The notes below the pieces were generated by a model that had not been told where the DNA came from, ran no database searches, and worked only from the letters and a program-made list of their open reading frames with translations. From assembly GCA_029548715.1 (NCBI GenBank), contig JAKPMW010000241.1, positions 1 to 5,969 of the forward strand: a stretch of 5,969 bases of DNA, given 5' to 3'. Positions 1 to 5,833 of the stretch are shown piece by piece (position 1 is the first letter of the stretch; each line of letters opens with the position of its first letter). A program made the translations under genes and the position numbers. The stretch comes from Spirochaetota bacterium. GTDB lineage: Bacteria > Spirochaetota > JAGLSM01 > JAKPMW01.

Positions 1-447
1 AATCCGTTTCCGATCAACCTCTCGCAGACCAGGTACACGGTTGATTACAGACAGGTCAACATCGACTACGGCACGCTTGGCACGGCGGCCCGTCCCGGGG
101 ACGATCTCTACCTTGATGCCGGGAGCGATAATTCAATCAAGACCTTTCGTGCCGTCAAGATCACCGAAAACCGCGAAAACAAGCATCTCCCCTTCAATCA
201 TCATATCGCCTATACGATCCAGAATACCTCGGACGAGCACAAAACCCTGCACCTTGTCTCCCAGCGCATCACGGGGAACGAGCACCGTTCGATCTACCAC
301 TTCCGTACACAGCCGGATGCGACTCCCGAAAACACACTGATCTGGATCCTCGAGCTCGCACCCCACGGAAGCCAGACCCTGGAGTATGACTATGATGCCG
401 ACGTCAAGGACGTCCCCGGTGAAAGCGGGTTTGAGCAGGGCGGCTGA
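1..447 (+). CDS. C-terminal part of a beta-rich protein, DUF4139-like end (5' end outside window)
   Basis: The reading frame is open from the first base and ends at TGA 445-447, giving 148 visible residues; the start lies upstream of the window. The visible part alternates hydrophobic and polar residues, as in beta-strands. Residues 66-80 contain an 'N..I.YTIQNTS' stretch, followed by 'KTLHLVSQR', and residues 107-132 contain 'ATPENTLIWILELAP' and then 'SQTLEYDYD'. The order 'x-Y-x-I-x-N-T', then 'L-W-x-L-x-L-x-P', then 'L-x-Y-x-Y' is the closing pattern of the C-terminal beta-sandwich in DUF4139-type proteins, whose function is not settled. That assignment is pattern recognition only. The tail after residue 133 is acidic and glycine-rich and probably disordered. 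Export cannot be judged because the N-terminus is missing. Codon use fits the other genes here. The gene is convergent with the HD-GYP-like gene, with 267 bases between their stops. That it is coding is much surer than the family. Confidence 0.82.
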   Translation, partial: NPFPINLSQTRYTVDYRQVNIDYGTLGTAARPGDDLYLDAGSDNSIKTFRAVKITENRENKHLPFNHHIAYTIQNTSDEHKTLHLVSQRITGNEHRSIYHFRTQPDATPENTLIWILELAPHGSQTLEYDYDADVKDVPGESGFEQGG

Positions 448-714
448 GTTGTCGCACGATGCAGGGATACCGCGTTCCTGCCAACACTCGGGAATGATTG
501 TGACGCGCTTGCAGGCCAGCATCAATCCCCGGGTGTTTCGGATGACGCTGAACCTGCTTGGCGAAAGAGGTATCATGCCGGAAGCGGAGGGCGGAGATCC
601 CGCAGACCGTGCTCCGCATCCCGCCTGGCTGCGGGTGTCGGGCCACGGGACACAATGCCACCTTGGCCATGTCACACCGGGCATTATCAGTGCGGTGAGG
701 ATTCGGGCGTTCTT
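448..714. other. Convergent intergenic gap, no convincing gene
   Basis: Between the stops of two convergent genes. Both strands have open stretches here, but their translations are rich in W, C, P, R and H, have no recognisable domain, lack a convincing ribosome site, and on the minus strand run antisense into the solid frame of the first gene. The gap holds several short inverted repeats: 461-481 (listed separately), GCGGAG 591-596 with CTCCGC 612-617, and GTGTC 635-639 with GACAC 649-653. None is followed by a T-run on either strand, so no classical intrinsic terminator is visible for either gene. The base composition is as GC-rich as the coding DNA, which leaves room for a decayed gene or a structured RNA. 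Confidence 0.6.
461..481 (+). other. Hairpin just after the stop of the first gene
   Basis: GCAGGGA (461-467) pairs with TTCCTGC (475-481). This gives seven base pairs, one of them G-U (466/476), around a seven-base loop. It begins 13 bases after the TGA at 445-447. The sequence following the stem has no T-tract, so this is not a canonical Rho-independent terminator. It could be a 3'-end protecting structure or a factor-assisted stop. Pairing is seen directly; function is inferred. Confidence 0.4.
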
Positions 715-1986
715 TTACACCAGGTACAGGCTGGCGTACTTGGGATTGATGGCCATCAGATCACCTGCTGTCAAAAGCTGGCGGATACGGCTGCCGTCGT
801 AGCGCGGGTCAACGTCGGAGGGCGTCTCGATCGGCTCTCCACTGGAGCGCATGACCGGATGGATGATGGGCAGATTTTGCCCTTCTTCGCGGCGGCTCGA
901 ATACCCGATCGTTCCATCTTCAAGCAGGACCCAGGATCCGATGGGCACCATGGTGCCGGCGTGGGCGAAGGCCACCATGGCGTCAAGGTCAAATCCCGTC
1001 TTTTCGGTGGTCATGATCCGCTTGAGGGCCACAGTGGGGTGAAAGAGGGGCGAAAACGGATTGGGTTGGGTCAGCGTGATGTAGCGGTCGGCGAAGGCGA
1101 GGATGGCCGTGTACTTTGAAAAAAGCCTGTCGGTGATTCCGTCAGGGGACCCGCTTCCGTCGGTCCGTTCGTGGTGCTGCAGGACTGCCTTGTTGACGTG
1201 ATAGTCCATCTCGAACTGGCGCATCAGATGATAGCTCTCGGAGGCGTGTCGTTCGATATTGCTTCGGTCTGCGATCGCGTTGAGGACATCCGTGTGCTTG
1301 AGGTGGGGAAAGGCCTTTTTGTAGTAGATATCGTGCACAAAGGCTGCAAATCCGAGTTTGATCAGCTCCTCACGGGTAAAGGTCTTGAGACGGATGGCAC
1401 GCAGCAGGTTGATGTCCTTTTGCAGGCCGGGATCGTCGAGCTTGCGGGTCATCATCTTGTTGAGCTCAATCGCGGTAGCCAGGGAGACGACGGCCACATT
1501 CAGGCAGTGGTTGGCCAGAAAGCGCTGTTCCTGGCTGATGATGTCCTTGAGAAGGAGGGATGCGTCCTGGTTGGGGCCGGCTTCGTCGATAAATCCTGAA
1601 ACCATTGTTTCGAGGATTTTGACGGCTTCCTGGCGGCCGCTGATCAGGCCCCCATATACAGTATCCACAGTGCCGGCCCGCTGCTGGAGGCGGTTGGCCA
1701 GAGGAGCCTTGTCCAGTTGCGGCCCACTGAGGAGCCGTTCGGTCTCGAGCCGTGCCTGCTCGACAATATTGAGGATCTTGACTGCATCGGCCCGCTCGTG
1801 CCGGTCCATCGAATCAAGGTTGATGTTTTTTTGCTCGCTGATCGAGCCGAGGTTGTCAAGAGTCGCGTTGGAAGCCAGGGCATTGCGGGTAAAAGCCTCG
1901 TCGATGCGCTTCGAGATAAGGGCATCCATTGCTTCCTTGCTCGAAGGTGCAATGGGTACTTCCTGGTCAGGGGGCATCTCTGGCAC
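715..1986 (-). CDS. HD-GYP-like domain protein with altered signature motifs
   Basis: 423 residues, GTG start at 1986, TAA at 717-715. HD-GYP proteins are usually metal-dependent phosphodiesterases that break down cyclic di-GMP in the cytoplasm. Residues 1-145 are mostly helical-looking, with no receiver or sensor domain I recognise. The HD-type core spans about 150-325: H160 in 'NHCLNVA', H218-D219 in 'FVHDIYY', H247 in 'ERHASES', H271-H272-E273 in 'QHHERTDGSGSP', and D300 in 'LAFADRY'. Thus the metal-ligand type residues are present. The usual HDIGK reads HDIYY, losing the Gly and the phosphate-contacting Lys, and GYP reads GSP (279-281). The stretch between H160 and the HD pair is longer than typical. 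Residues 331-377 ('FDLDAMVAF', 'VPIGSWVLLEDG') match the tail common after HD-GYP domains. No membrane segment or signal peptide is seen. It is divergent from the 2265 gene. It is surely coding and HD-GYP-like; activity and substrate are open. Confidence 0.9.
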   Translation of the reverse strand: MPEMPPDQEVPIAPSSKEAMDALISKRIDEAFTRNALASNATLDNLGSISEQKNINLDSMDRHERADAVKILNIVEQARLETERLLSGPQLDKAPLANRLQQRAGTVDTVYGGLISGRQEAVKILETMVSGFIDEAGPNQDASLLLKDIISQEQRFLANHCLNVAVVSLATAIELNKMMTRKLDDPGLQKDINLLRAIRLKTFTREELIKLGFAAFVHDIYYKKAFPHLKHTDVLNAIADRSNIERHASESYHLMRQFEMDYHVNKAVLQHHERTDGSGSPDGITDRLFSKYTAILAFADRYITLTQPNPFSPLFHPTVALKRIMTTEKTGFDLDAMVAFAHAGTMVPIGSWVLLEDGTIGYSSRREEGQNLPIIHPVMRSSGEPIETPSDVDPRYDGSRIRQLLTAGDLMAINPKYASLYLV

Positions 1987-2264
1987 AACACACTCCTTGG
2001 TGCAGGGTCAGGTAGAACACGCATAAGCATATTGGAGCAAGCCATATCCGCCGTACGTTGCCGGGCGAGGCACTGTCTTCGGGCGAAGGGTGAGAAGCAG
2101 AGAAAGGAGCACAAAAAGCCTCCCTGATGTGTCATCACCAATCATAATAGAGCTCTTGCTATAAATGCAACAGATTTCTTGATCCTATTGCGCCTGCTTT
2201 TTGTCTGGCCAAAATTCAGACTTTCAGGTAGACTGGGAGGCAGGCGAGGAGGGGACGGGACAGT
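1987..2264. promoter_or_regulatory. Divergent promoter region between the HD-GYP-like gene and the 600-residue gene
   Basis: The 278 bases separate two start codons pointing outwards, so promoters for both genes should lie here. Composition changes sharply: about 2138-2225 is AT-rich while its flanks are GC-rich. Within or beside the island are a TGATG-TGT-CATCA inverted repeat (2125-2137), the 8-bp palindrome AGAGCTCT (2149-2156), a minus-strand -10-like TATTAT (2149-2144) and a plus-strand -10-like TATAAA (2160-2165). The only -35-like partner for TATTAT is TTGCAT (2170-2165), at a short 15-base spacing; I found no good -35 for the plus strand. Exact promoters are therefore uncertain. The HD-GYP-like mRNA would have a leader of roughly 150 bases if TATTAT is used. 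For the rightward gene, purine-rich AGGAGGGG (2247-2254) lies ten bases before ATG 2265. Confidence 0.5.
1993..1998 (-). promoter_or_regulatory. Ribosome binding site that fixes the GTG start of the HD-GYP-like gene
   Basis: On the minus strand AAGGAG (1998-1993) lies six bases before GTG at 1986-1984. The in-frame ATG three codons later (1977-1975) would be 15 bases away, which is too far. The GTG is therefore the better start. Confidence 0.7.
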
Positions 2265-4067
2265 ATGTGGCCGTTTTCCAGAAAAAACAGGCAGACAGCC
2301 GATGATGAGCAGGGCGGAGGCAAGGGTCTGCGCTATGACCAGGTGCGTGAGGCCGAAAACAGGCGTTATCTTGCCGAGCTCGTCAATGCCCGCAGGCCGC
2401 CCGAGGTGCAGAAGCGGCTTCTTGAAGTCCTGAAGTACGAGCCCAGCCTGACCAAAAAGATCGACATTGTCGAGCGGCTGGACCGGCTGGGCGTAGACAC
2501 CCTGGGCTGGTATGAACAACGGATCAGCGTGGTCAAGGCGGGAGCGCAAAAGGCGCAGCGGGAAAAAAACCGCAGCACCGCATATTTTTTCGAAAGTCCC
2601 GAATACAGGTCTCTCTCGGCCGAATCCAAGGAACTCCTCAGGGGGCTTGAGCCGCCCTCCCTGTTTCGCTTTGCGACAAAGGAGTTCCGTCGTATCACGG
2701 CCTTTGGCAAGCGGGAACGCTTGCTCAAGGCATTGTTTTTCCGCCTGCGACATGAACCGGATACCCGGCTTGCGGGCTGGTGCAATGAGGAGATGCGGCT
2801 TCTTGCCCAGACACTTGAACACTCACTGGCCCGGGTTGTCGAGCGGGGCTGGGCCAGTCTTGATATTCATCCGTACAACATCCTTGTGCGCCTTGAGTCC
2901 CTTGTCAGGGGCTGGCTGAATGAGGCCCCCCGGCTGGTGCAAAGCCCTTCGCGCCTGCTCTGGCTCAAGCTTGGTCCCCTGGCACGCACCTGGTTTTCGA
3001 TCACAAGGCAGGAGGGGCAGGTCAGTCTGGCCCTGGATGGGCTGGCCCAGTTTCTCAAGGCCAACGGTGCTGATGGCCCGCAGATCAGACGGCAGGTGGC
3101 GGCTGCCGAGGCCATCCTGGACGACGAGCGGGCCGGAGTCGGGTTTGGCAAGGCGATGCTTGCCATCTGGATGCTGCTTGCCCGGCGCTTTGGAAACCGG
3201 GATGCCTTGTGCGAAAAGCTCAGGCCTGAGGCGATAGCGCTTGATACCTGGGCCTGTCCACCCGAGGTCCTCGAGAAGATCCAGGCCTTCATTCAGGCCC
3301 GGCGTGATGAGCGGGACGAACTGGCCCGGACCATCCTTTTGCTTGACGAGATCGGGATCGCCGGGCCTGACGAGATGGATGAGCGCAGCATGAACGATGC
3401 CTGGTGTCTCTATGCCGAGTCGATCCACGTCATGCCTGATGCGGGCCGGACGGCGGCCTCACAATGCCGGATGGCGCTCTCCCTGGATGTGACCGGGTTT
3501 TGTGAACGGGCTGCTTCCAACCTTTCGTATATCGTGACAGTGCTTTTGAGGGACCAGATTCTGGCCGAGCATACCCTTGCAGTCGAGCGGGAGGCGCTTG
3601 ACCGTGCCCTCTCGGCCATGCGCAGCATTCGTCAGGTACGCGAAAGGCTTGTGATTCCGGTGAGTGCCTGGGATGCCTGGGTGCGCAAGGCTCCGGGTGC
3701 CGAGCCTCTTTCGGATGCCGAGACGGGCTTTGCCCGGGCCATGCTTGACGTTGGTGTTGCAGCGGCCCATACAGGACTCAAGGTACAGCAGCTCGTTGCC
3801 CAGGCTGCCGGCCTCGACACCCTTGCCGGTGCAAAAGCCCGGGCCGCTTCCGGGATCCTGGTCGAGGTGGCAAAGGAACTGCGCGAGCCACAGGTCTTTG
3901 CCGGGGTCACACTCAGGGATGCACTGGGGCGGGTTCAGGCCTGGGGGCTGGCGTTGGCCTGGCTGCTGGGTGAGACAACGGTACGCAGCCTTGTCAGCCG
4001 CCGGGCCGAGACTGAGGTGGATCTTGCTTCGGTCGAAGCAACTCTGGCCCGGATGGAAGGGTCTTAA
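2265..4067 (+). CDS. Large, mostly helical cytoplasmic protein of unknown family
   Basis: 600 residues, ATG at 2265 preceded by AGGAGGGG ten bases upstream, TAA at 4065-4067. I do not recognise the family. No signal peptide or convincing membrane span is visible. Residues 1-20 are polar and Gly/Asp/Lys-rich, probably a flexible tail. The rest is rich in Leu, Ala, Arg and Glu with helix-type spacing, for example 23-95, 137-220, 273-310, 333-362 and 430-465. There are scattered Trp residues (W82, W172, W196, W217, W233, W302, W380, W469, W560, W565) and no P-loop, HD, GGDEF or nucleic-acid-binding signature. Residues 291-310 ('GVGFGKAMLAIWMLLARRF') and 554-568 are the most hydrophobic but still look like amphipathic or buried helices. 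The protein may be an all-alpha scaffold. Codon use is typical of the window. It is divergent from the HD-GYP-like gene and 260 bases upstream of the propeller gene. That it is coding is certain; function is unknown. Confidence 0.9.
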   Translation: MWPFSRKNRQTADDEQGGGKGLRYDQVREAENRRYLAELVNARRPPEVQKRLLEVLKYEPSLTKKIDIVERLDRLGVDTLGWYEQRISVVKAGAQKAQREKNRSTAYFFESPEYRSLSAESKELLRGLEPPSLFRFATKEFRRITAFGKRERLLKALFFRLRHEPDTRLAGWCNEEMRLLAQTLEHSLARVVERGWASLDIHPYNILVRLESLVRGWLNEAPRLVQSPSRLLWLKLGPLARTWFSITRQEGQVSLALDGLAQFLKANGADGPQIRRQVAAAEAILDDERAGVGFGKAMLAIWMLLARRFGNRDALCEKLRPEAIALDTWACPPEVLEKIQAFIQARRDERDELARTILLLDEIGIAGPDEMDERSMNDAWCLYAESIHVMPDAGRTAASQCRMALSLDVTGFCERAASNLSYIVTVLLRDQILAEHTLAVEREALDRALSAMRSIRQVRERLVIPVSAWDAWVRKAPGAEPLSDAETGFARAMLDVGVAAAHTGLKVQQLVAQAAGLDTLAGAKARAASGILVEVAKELREPQVFAGVTLRDALGRVQAWGLALAWLLGETTVRSLVSRRAETEVDLASVEATLARMEGS

Positions 4068-4103
4068 AACCGCATCGCCGTACTGCTGTGGGGACAATAT
4101 TCA

Positions 4104-4178
4104 TGTGGGCAACGCACAGCCTCGTCTGCGGATGACACAAATAAAGATCTGCCTGAACCCTTGTCGTCTGTGGGCAAC
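4104..4178 (+). repeat. Two copies of a 10-bp direct repeat, 65 bases apart
   Basis: TGTGGGCAAC occurs at 4104-4113 and again at 4169-4178, with a related CTGTGGGGACAA just upstream at 4086-4097. The start-to-start distance of 65 bases is about six helical turns. Repeats of this kind upstream of a promoter can be regulator sites, but no regulator is identified here. Confidence 0.35.
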
Positions 4179-4205
4179 AAGTACATTGGCATTTGCCAGA
4201 TCCGA

Positions 4206-4232
4206 GGACTGCCCGGCATGGTTTGGTAGTCC
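4206..4232 (+). other. Hairpin in the leader region of the propeller gene
   Basis: GGACTGCC (4206-4213) pairs with GGTAGTCC (4225-4232) in eight base pairs, one G-U, around an 11-base loop. No T-run follows, so it is not a standard terminator. It lies 40 bases upstream of the -35-like box. It could be a processing or stop structure for the upstream transcript, or chance. Confidence 0.4.
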
Positions 4233-4271
4233 AGGTCCGCGCTGGCCTGCTTCTGTTCCCCAAAAAGTGTC

Positions 4272-4299
4272 TTGTTCTCATGCGCCAGCGGGGTATACT
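4272..4299 (+). promoter_or_regulatory. Sigma-70-like promoter of the propeller gene
   Basis: TTGTTC (4272-4277), a 16-base spacer and TATACT (4294-4299, five of six consensus bases). The expected start of transcription is near 4306, giving a leader of about 22 bases. GGAGG (4316-4320) then sits seven bases before ATG 4328. The spacing of all elements is coherent, which supports independent transcription of this gene. Confidence 0.5.
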
Positions 4300-4327
4300 C
4301 GAAGGAAGTGATGACGGAGGTGGCGTG

Positions 4328-5638
4328 ATGAAGCGGTATCTGGCTTGTTGGTGTATATTTGCTATGATATTTTCAGGGGCGCTTGCTGCGGCCAGGTCAG
4401 TGCCGCTTGTACCCCACGCCTCGCACGGAATCGAATTTTTGGCCCGCGGCAACGGGGGCATTATCATTGCCCAGGCCGGCGGGAACAGGGGCGGACTGGC
4501 CCTCTTTACCTTCAAGGGAGACAGGGTCTCCCGCGTGGGGAGTATCGTCAAGGGACAGGTCAATCACTCACCGGACCTTCCCATCGCCTTTATCCAGACA
4601 GCGGACGGAAAATTTGCGGCTCTTGTTGAGGTCTTTGTTCAGGGAGCCGGGCGGACTGCCCGCGGGACGATCGCTCTTTCGAAGCTCGACGGGAGCGGGA
4701 GCGAGATATGGTCCCGCTCATTTGGCGAGGCCGGTCTGGATTACAAGCCGATTGACCTTGTCCAGACATCCGAGGGCGGGTTTGTGATTGCCGGTGCGAC
4801 GGTGCAGAGTGCCGCCATCTGGAACAGCCTGCTGATCAGGACAGACGCAAGCGGAAATCAGATATGGAAAAAAGTGATCCCGGCCAGCTCGTACAGCTCG
4901 TTCAACCGGATCATCAAGACATCCGACGGAGGATTTGTCCTGTATGGCTACGACCGCCTGCAGGACAGTGCCAACATCCGCATTGTCAAGGTGACGGCCG
5001 GAGGGGATCTTGTCTGGCAGAGGACTTTTCCCGGAAAGGGAGATGCGCTCTCCCTGCCTGTGCTGACCGGGCAGGGAGGACAGATATATCTGCAGGTCAA
5101 GAGTGAAAACGCGGTTCCTCTGATCATCCCCCTCGGATCTGATGGCAGCCCGGGGTATCCGGCGACCTTGGCCGGGCTTTCGGCCAGTGCCGAGCTTGAG
5201 GATGCCGTCCCGCTTGAGGACGGGTCCTTTGTCCTCTGTGGACATACCGGAGGGGATGCGAGTAATGTGCTGCTTTGTCAGTGGCGTCCGGGAGCCGGCC
5301 TGGTCTGGCAAAAATCCATCGATGTCAGCGGGACCGACCTGGGCCGTCTGGTGCGGCGTGCGCCTGACGGCGGGTATTACGTATATGCCGTCACGGGCTA
5401 CAGCTATAATTACAGTACGCAAAAATACTCATATAAAAATACCATGATAAAAACGGACAGTCTGGGGAATACACTCTGGCGCGAGAGTTTTACAGTTGGA
5501 CTGGCGGACAGCGTGCAGGATATGCATGTGCTGCCTGACGGGCGTGTTGTGCTGCTTCTCTCGACCATCAAGGGCGGGAAGCAGGGCGCGTACGTGCTCT
5601 TTACGGAGGCCGGGGGGCGTCCTGGGAGTGTTCGCTAA
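4328..5638 (+). CDS. Exported beta-propeller-type repeat protein
   Basis: 436 residues, ATG at 4328 with GGAGG seven bases upstream, TAA at 5636-5638. Residues 1-22 form a signal peptide: K2-R3, a hydrophobic core to about 17, then 'GALAAA' with cleavage likely after A20 or A22. No lipobox Cys stands at the cleavage site, so the mature protein should be periplasmic or released. The rest is eight repeats of about 50 residues, each with a 'DGGFVxxG'-type strand whose first Gly falls at 43, 94, 150, 201, 250, 299, 348 and 405. Most are followed by a 'xDxxGxxxW' turn, with Trp at 128, 180, 230, 327 and 384. This pattern is common in secreted propeller proteins of unknown role; seven or eight blades are expected. 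Residues 358-371 form a Tyr-rich insertion. No catalytic motif is seen. An upstream in-frame extension to 4193 lacks a ribosome site. Confidence 0.9.
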   Translation: MKRYLACWCIFAMIFSGALAAARSVPLVPHASHGIEFLARGNGGIIIAQAGGNRGGLALFTFKGDRVSRVGSIVKGQVNHSPDLPIAFIQTADGKFAALVEVFVQGAGRTARGTIALSKLDGSGSEIWSRSFGEAGLDYKPIDLVQTSEGGFVIAGATVQSAAIWNSLLIRTDASGNQIWKKVIPASSYSSFNRIIKTSDGGFVLYGYDRLQDSANIRIVKVTAGGDLVWQRTFPGKGDALSLPVLTGQGGQIYLQVKSENAVPLIIPLGSDGSPGYPATLAGLSASAELEDAVPLEDGSFVLCGHTGGDASNVLLCQWRPGAGLVWQKSIDVSGTDLGRLVRRAPDGGYYVYAVTGYSYNYSTQKYSYKNTMIKTDSLGNTLWRESFTVGLADSVQDMHVLPDGRVVLLLSTIKGGKQGAYVLFTEAGGRPGSVR

Positions 5639-5733
5639 AAGGGGAGCGCCAGTTGGCCCGTGCGTGCCTGACAGCCGGGTCTGTTGCTTTGTGCTGATGA
5701 ACGGTCTCGGGCTCGATATCTGCGTCGCGTCGT

Positions 5734-5750
5734 GGGGGTGTGCCCCTTTT
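5734..5750 (+). terminator. Weak intrinsic terminator candidate after the propeller gene
   Basis: A run of five G (5734-5738), TGTG, four C (5743-5746), then TTTT (5747-5750). The stem is only four G-C pairs, with a short T-run, so it is a weak candidate about 95 bases after the stop. The CCCCTTTT (5743-5750) is also an exact inverted copy of AAAAGGGG (5637-5644), which starts inside the TAA stop codon; a long-range stem is the alternative structure. Confidence 0.35.
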
Positions 5751-5785
5751 CACCTTACGCATGATGATAGCATGGATTCGACGGC

Positions 5786-5833
5786 ATAATCCCGGATTCG
5801 GATTGCAGATTTGTGATGCGTATCCCGGATTAT
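5786..5833. repeat. 12-bp imperfect inverted repeat overlapping the stop of the Lon-like gene
   Basis: ATAATCCCGGAT (5786-5797) pairs with ATCCCGGATTAT (5822-5833). Eleven of twelve positions pair, with a C-C mismatch (5793/5826), around a 24-base loop. The right arm contains the TAA (5832-5830, minus strand) of the Lon-like gene. Each arm also contains the same direct 10-mer ATCCCGGATT (5789-5798 and 5822-5831). T-runs are absent on the minus-strand side and minimal on the plus-strand side. It may end transcripts from both converging genes or protect a 3' end. Confidence 0.5.

Larger units (their letters stand above)
4068..4327 (+). other. Intergenic region with inverted and direct repeats upstream of the propeller gene
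   Basis: No gene is supported: the in-frame extension upstream of ATG 4328 reaches only a TTG at 4193 without a ribosome site. The gap holds GCTGTG 4085-4090 paired with CACAGC 4115-4120, a 10-bp direct repeat TGTGGGCAAC at 4104-4113 and 4169-4178, a 12-bp palindrome TGGCATTTGCCA at 4187-4198, and a hairpin at 4206-4232. A promoter candidate follows at 4272-4299. No stem with a T-run is seen after the 2265-4067 gene, so some readthrough into the propeller gene is possible. Confidence 0.5.

Noticed and set aside
133..684. 183-residue minus-strand open frame across the first gene and the gap
   Set aside because: It runs antisense to a clearly coding frame, its translation has no domain-like pattern, and no good ribosome site precedes it.
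386..802. Plus-strand open frame covering the convergent gap
   Set aside because: It overlaps the end of the first gene and runs antisense into the HD-GYP-like gene; the translation is Arg/Pro/His-rich with no recognisable motif.
1975..1977. ATG at codon 4 as start of the HD-GYP-like gene
   Set aside because: AAGGAG is 15 bases from this ATG but six from the GTG at 1986.
2029..2047. Bulged stem ATAT(T)GG / CCATAT upstream of the HD-GYP-like gene
   Set aside because: Only six pairs with a bulge; within what chance gives in such a region.
2142..4097. Nearly continuous antisense open frames opposite the 600-residue gene (2142-2822, 2823-3428, 3459-4097, minus strand)
   Set aside because: These minus-strand codons share triplet boundaries with the sense gene, so they stop only where the sense gene uses TTA, CTA or TCA. 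The breaks at 2823 and 3459 are exactly the TCA codons for Ser187 and Ser399. Rare use of those codons explains the open frames.
4193..4327. 45-codon N-terminal extension of the propeller protein from a TTG at 4193
   Set aside because: It would bury a good signal peptide inside the protein, lacks a ribosome site and lies upstream of the likely promoter; ATG 4328 has GGAGG at seven bases.
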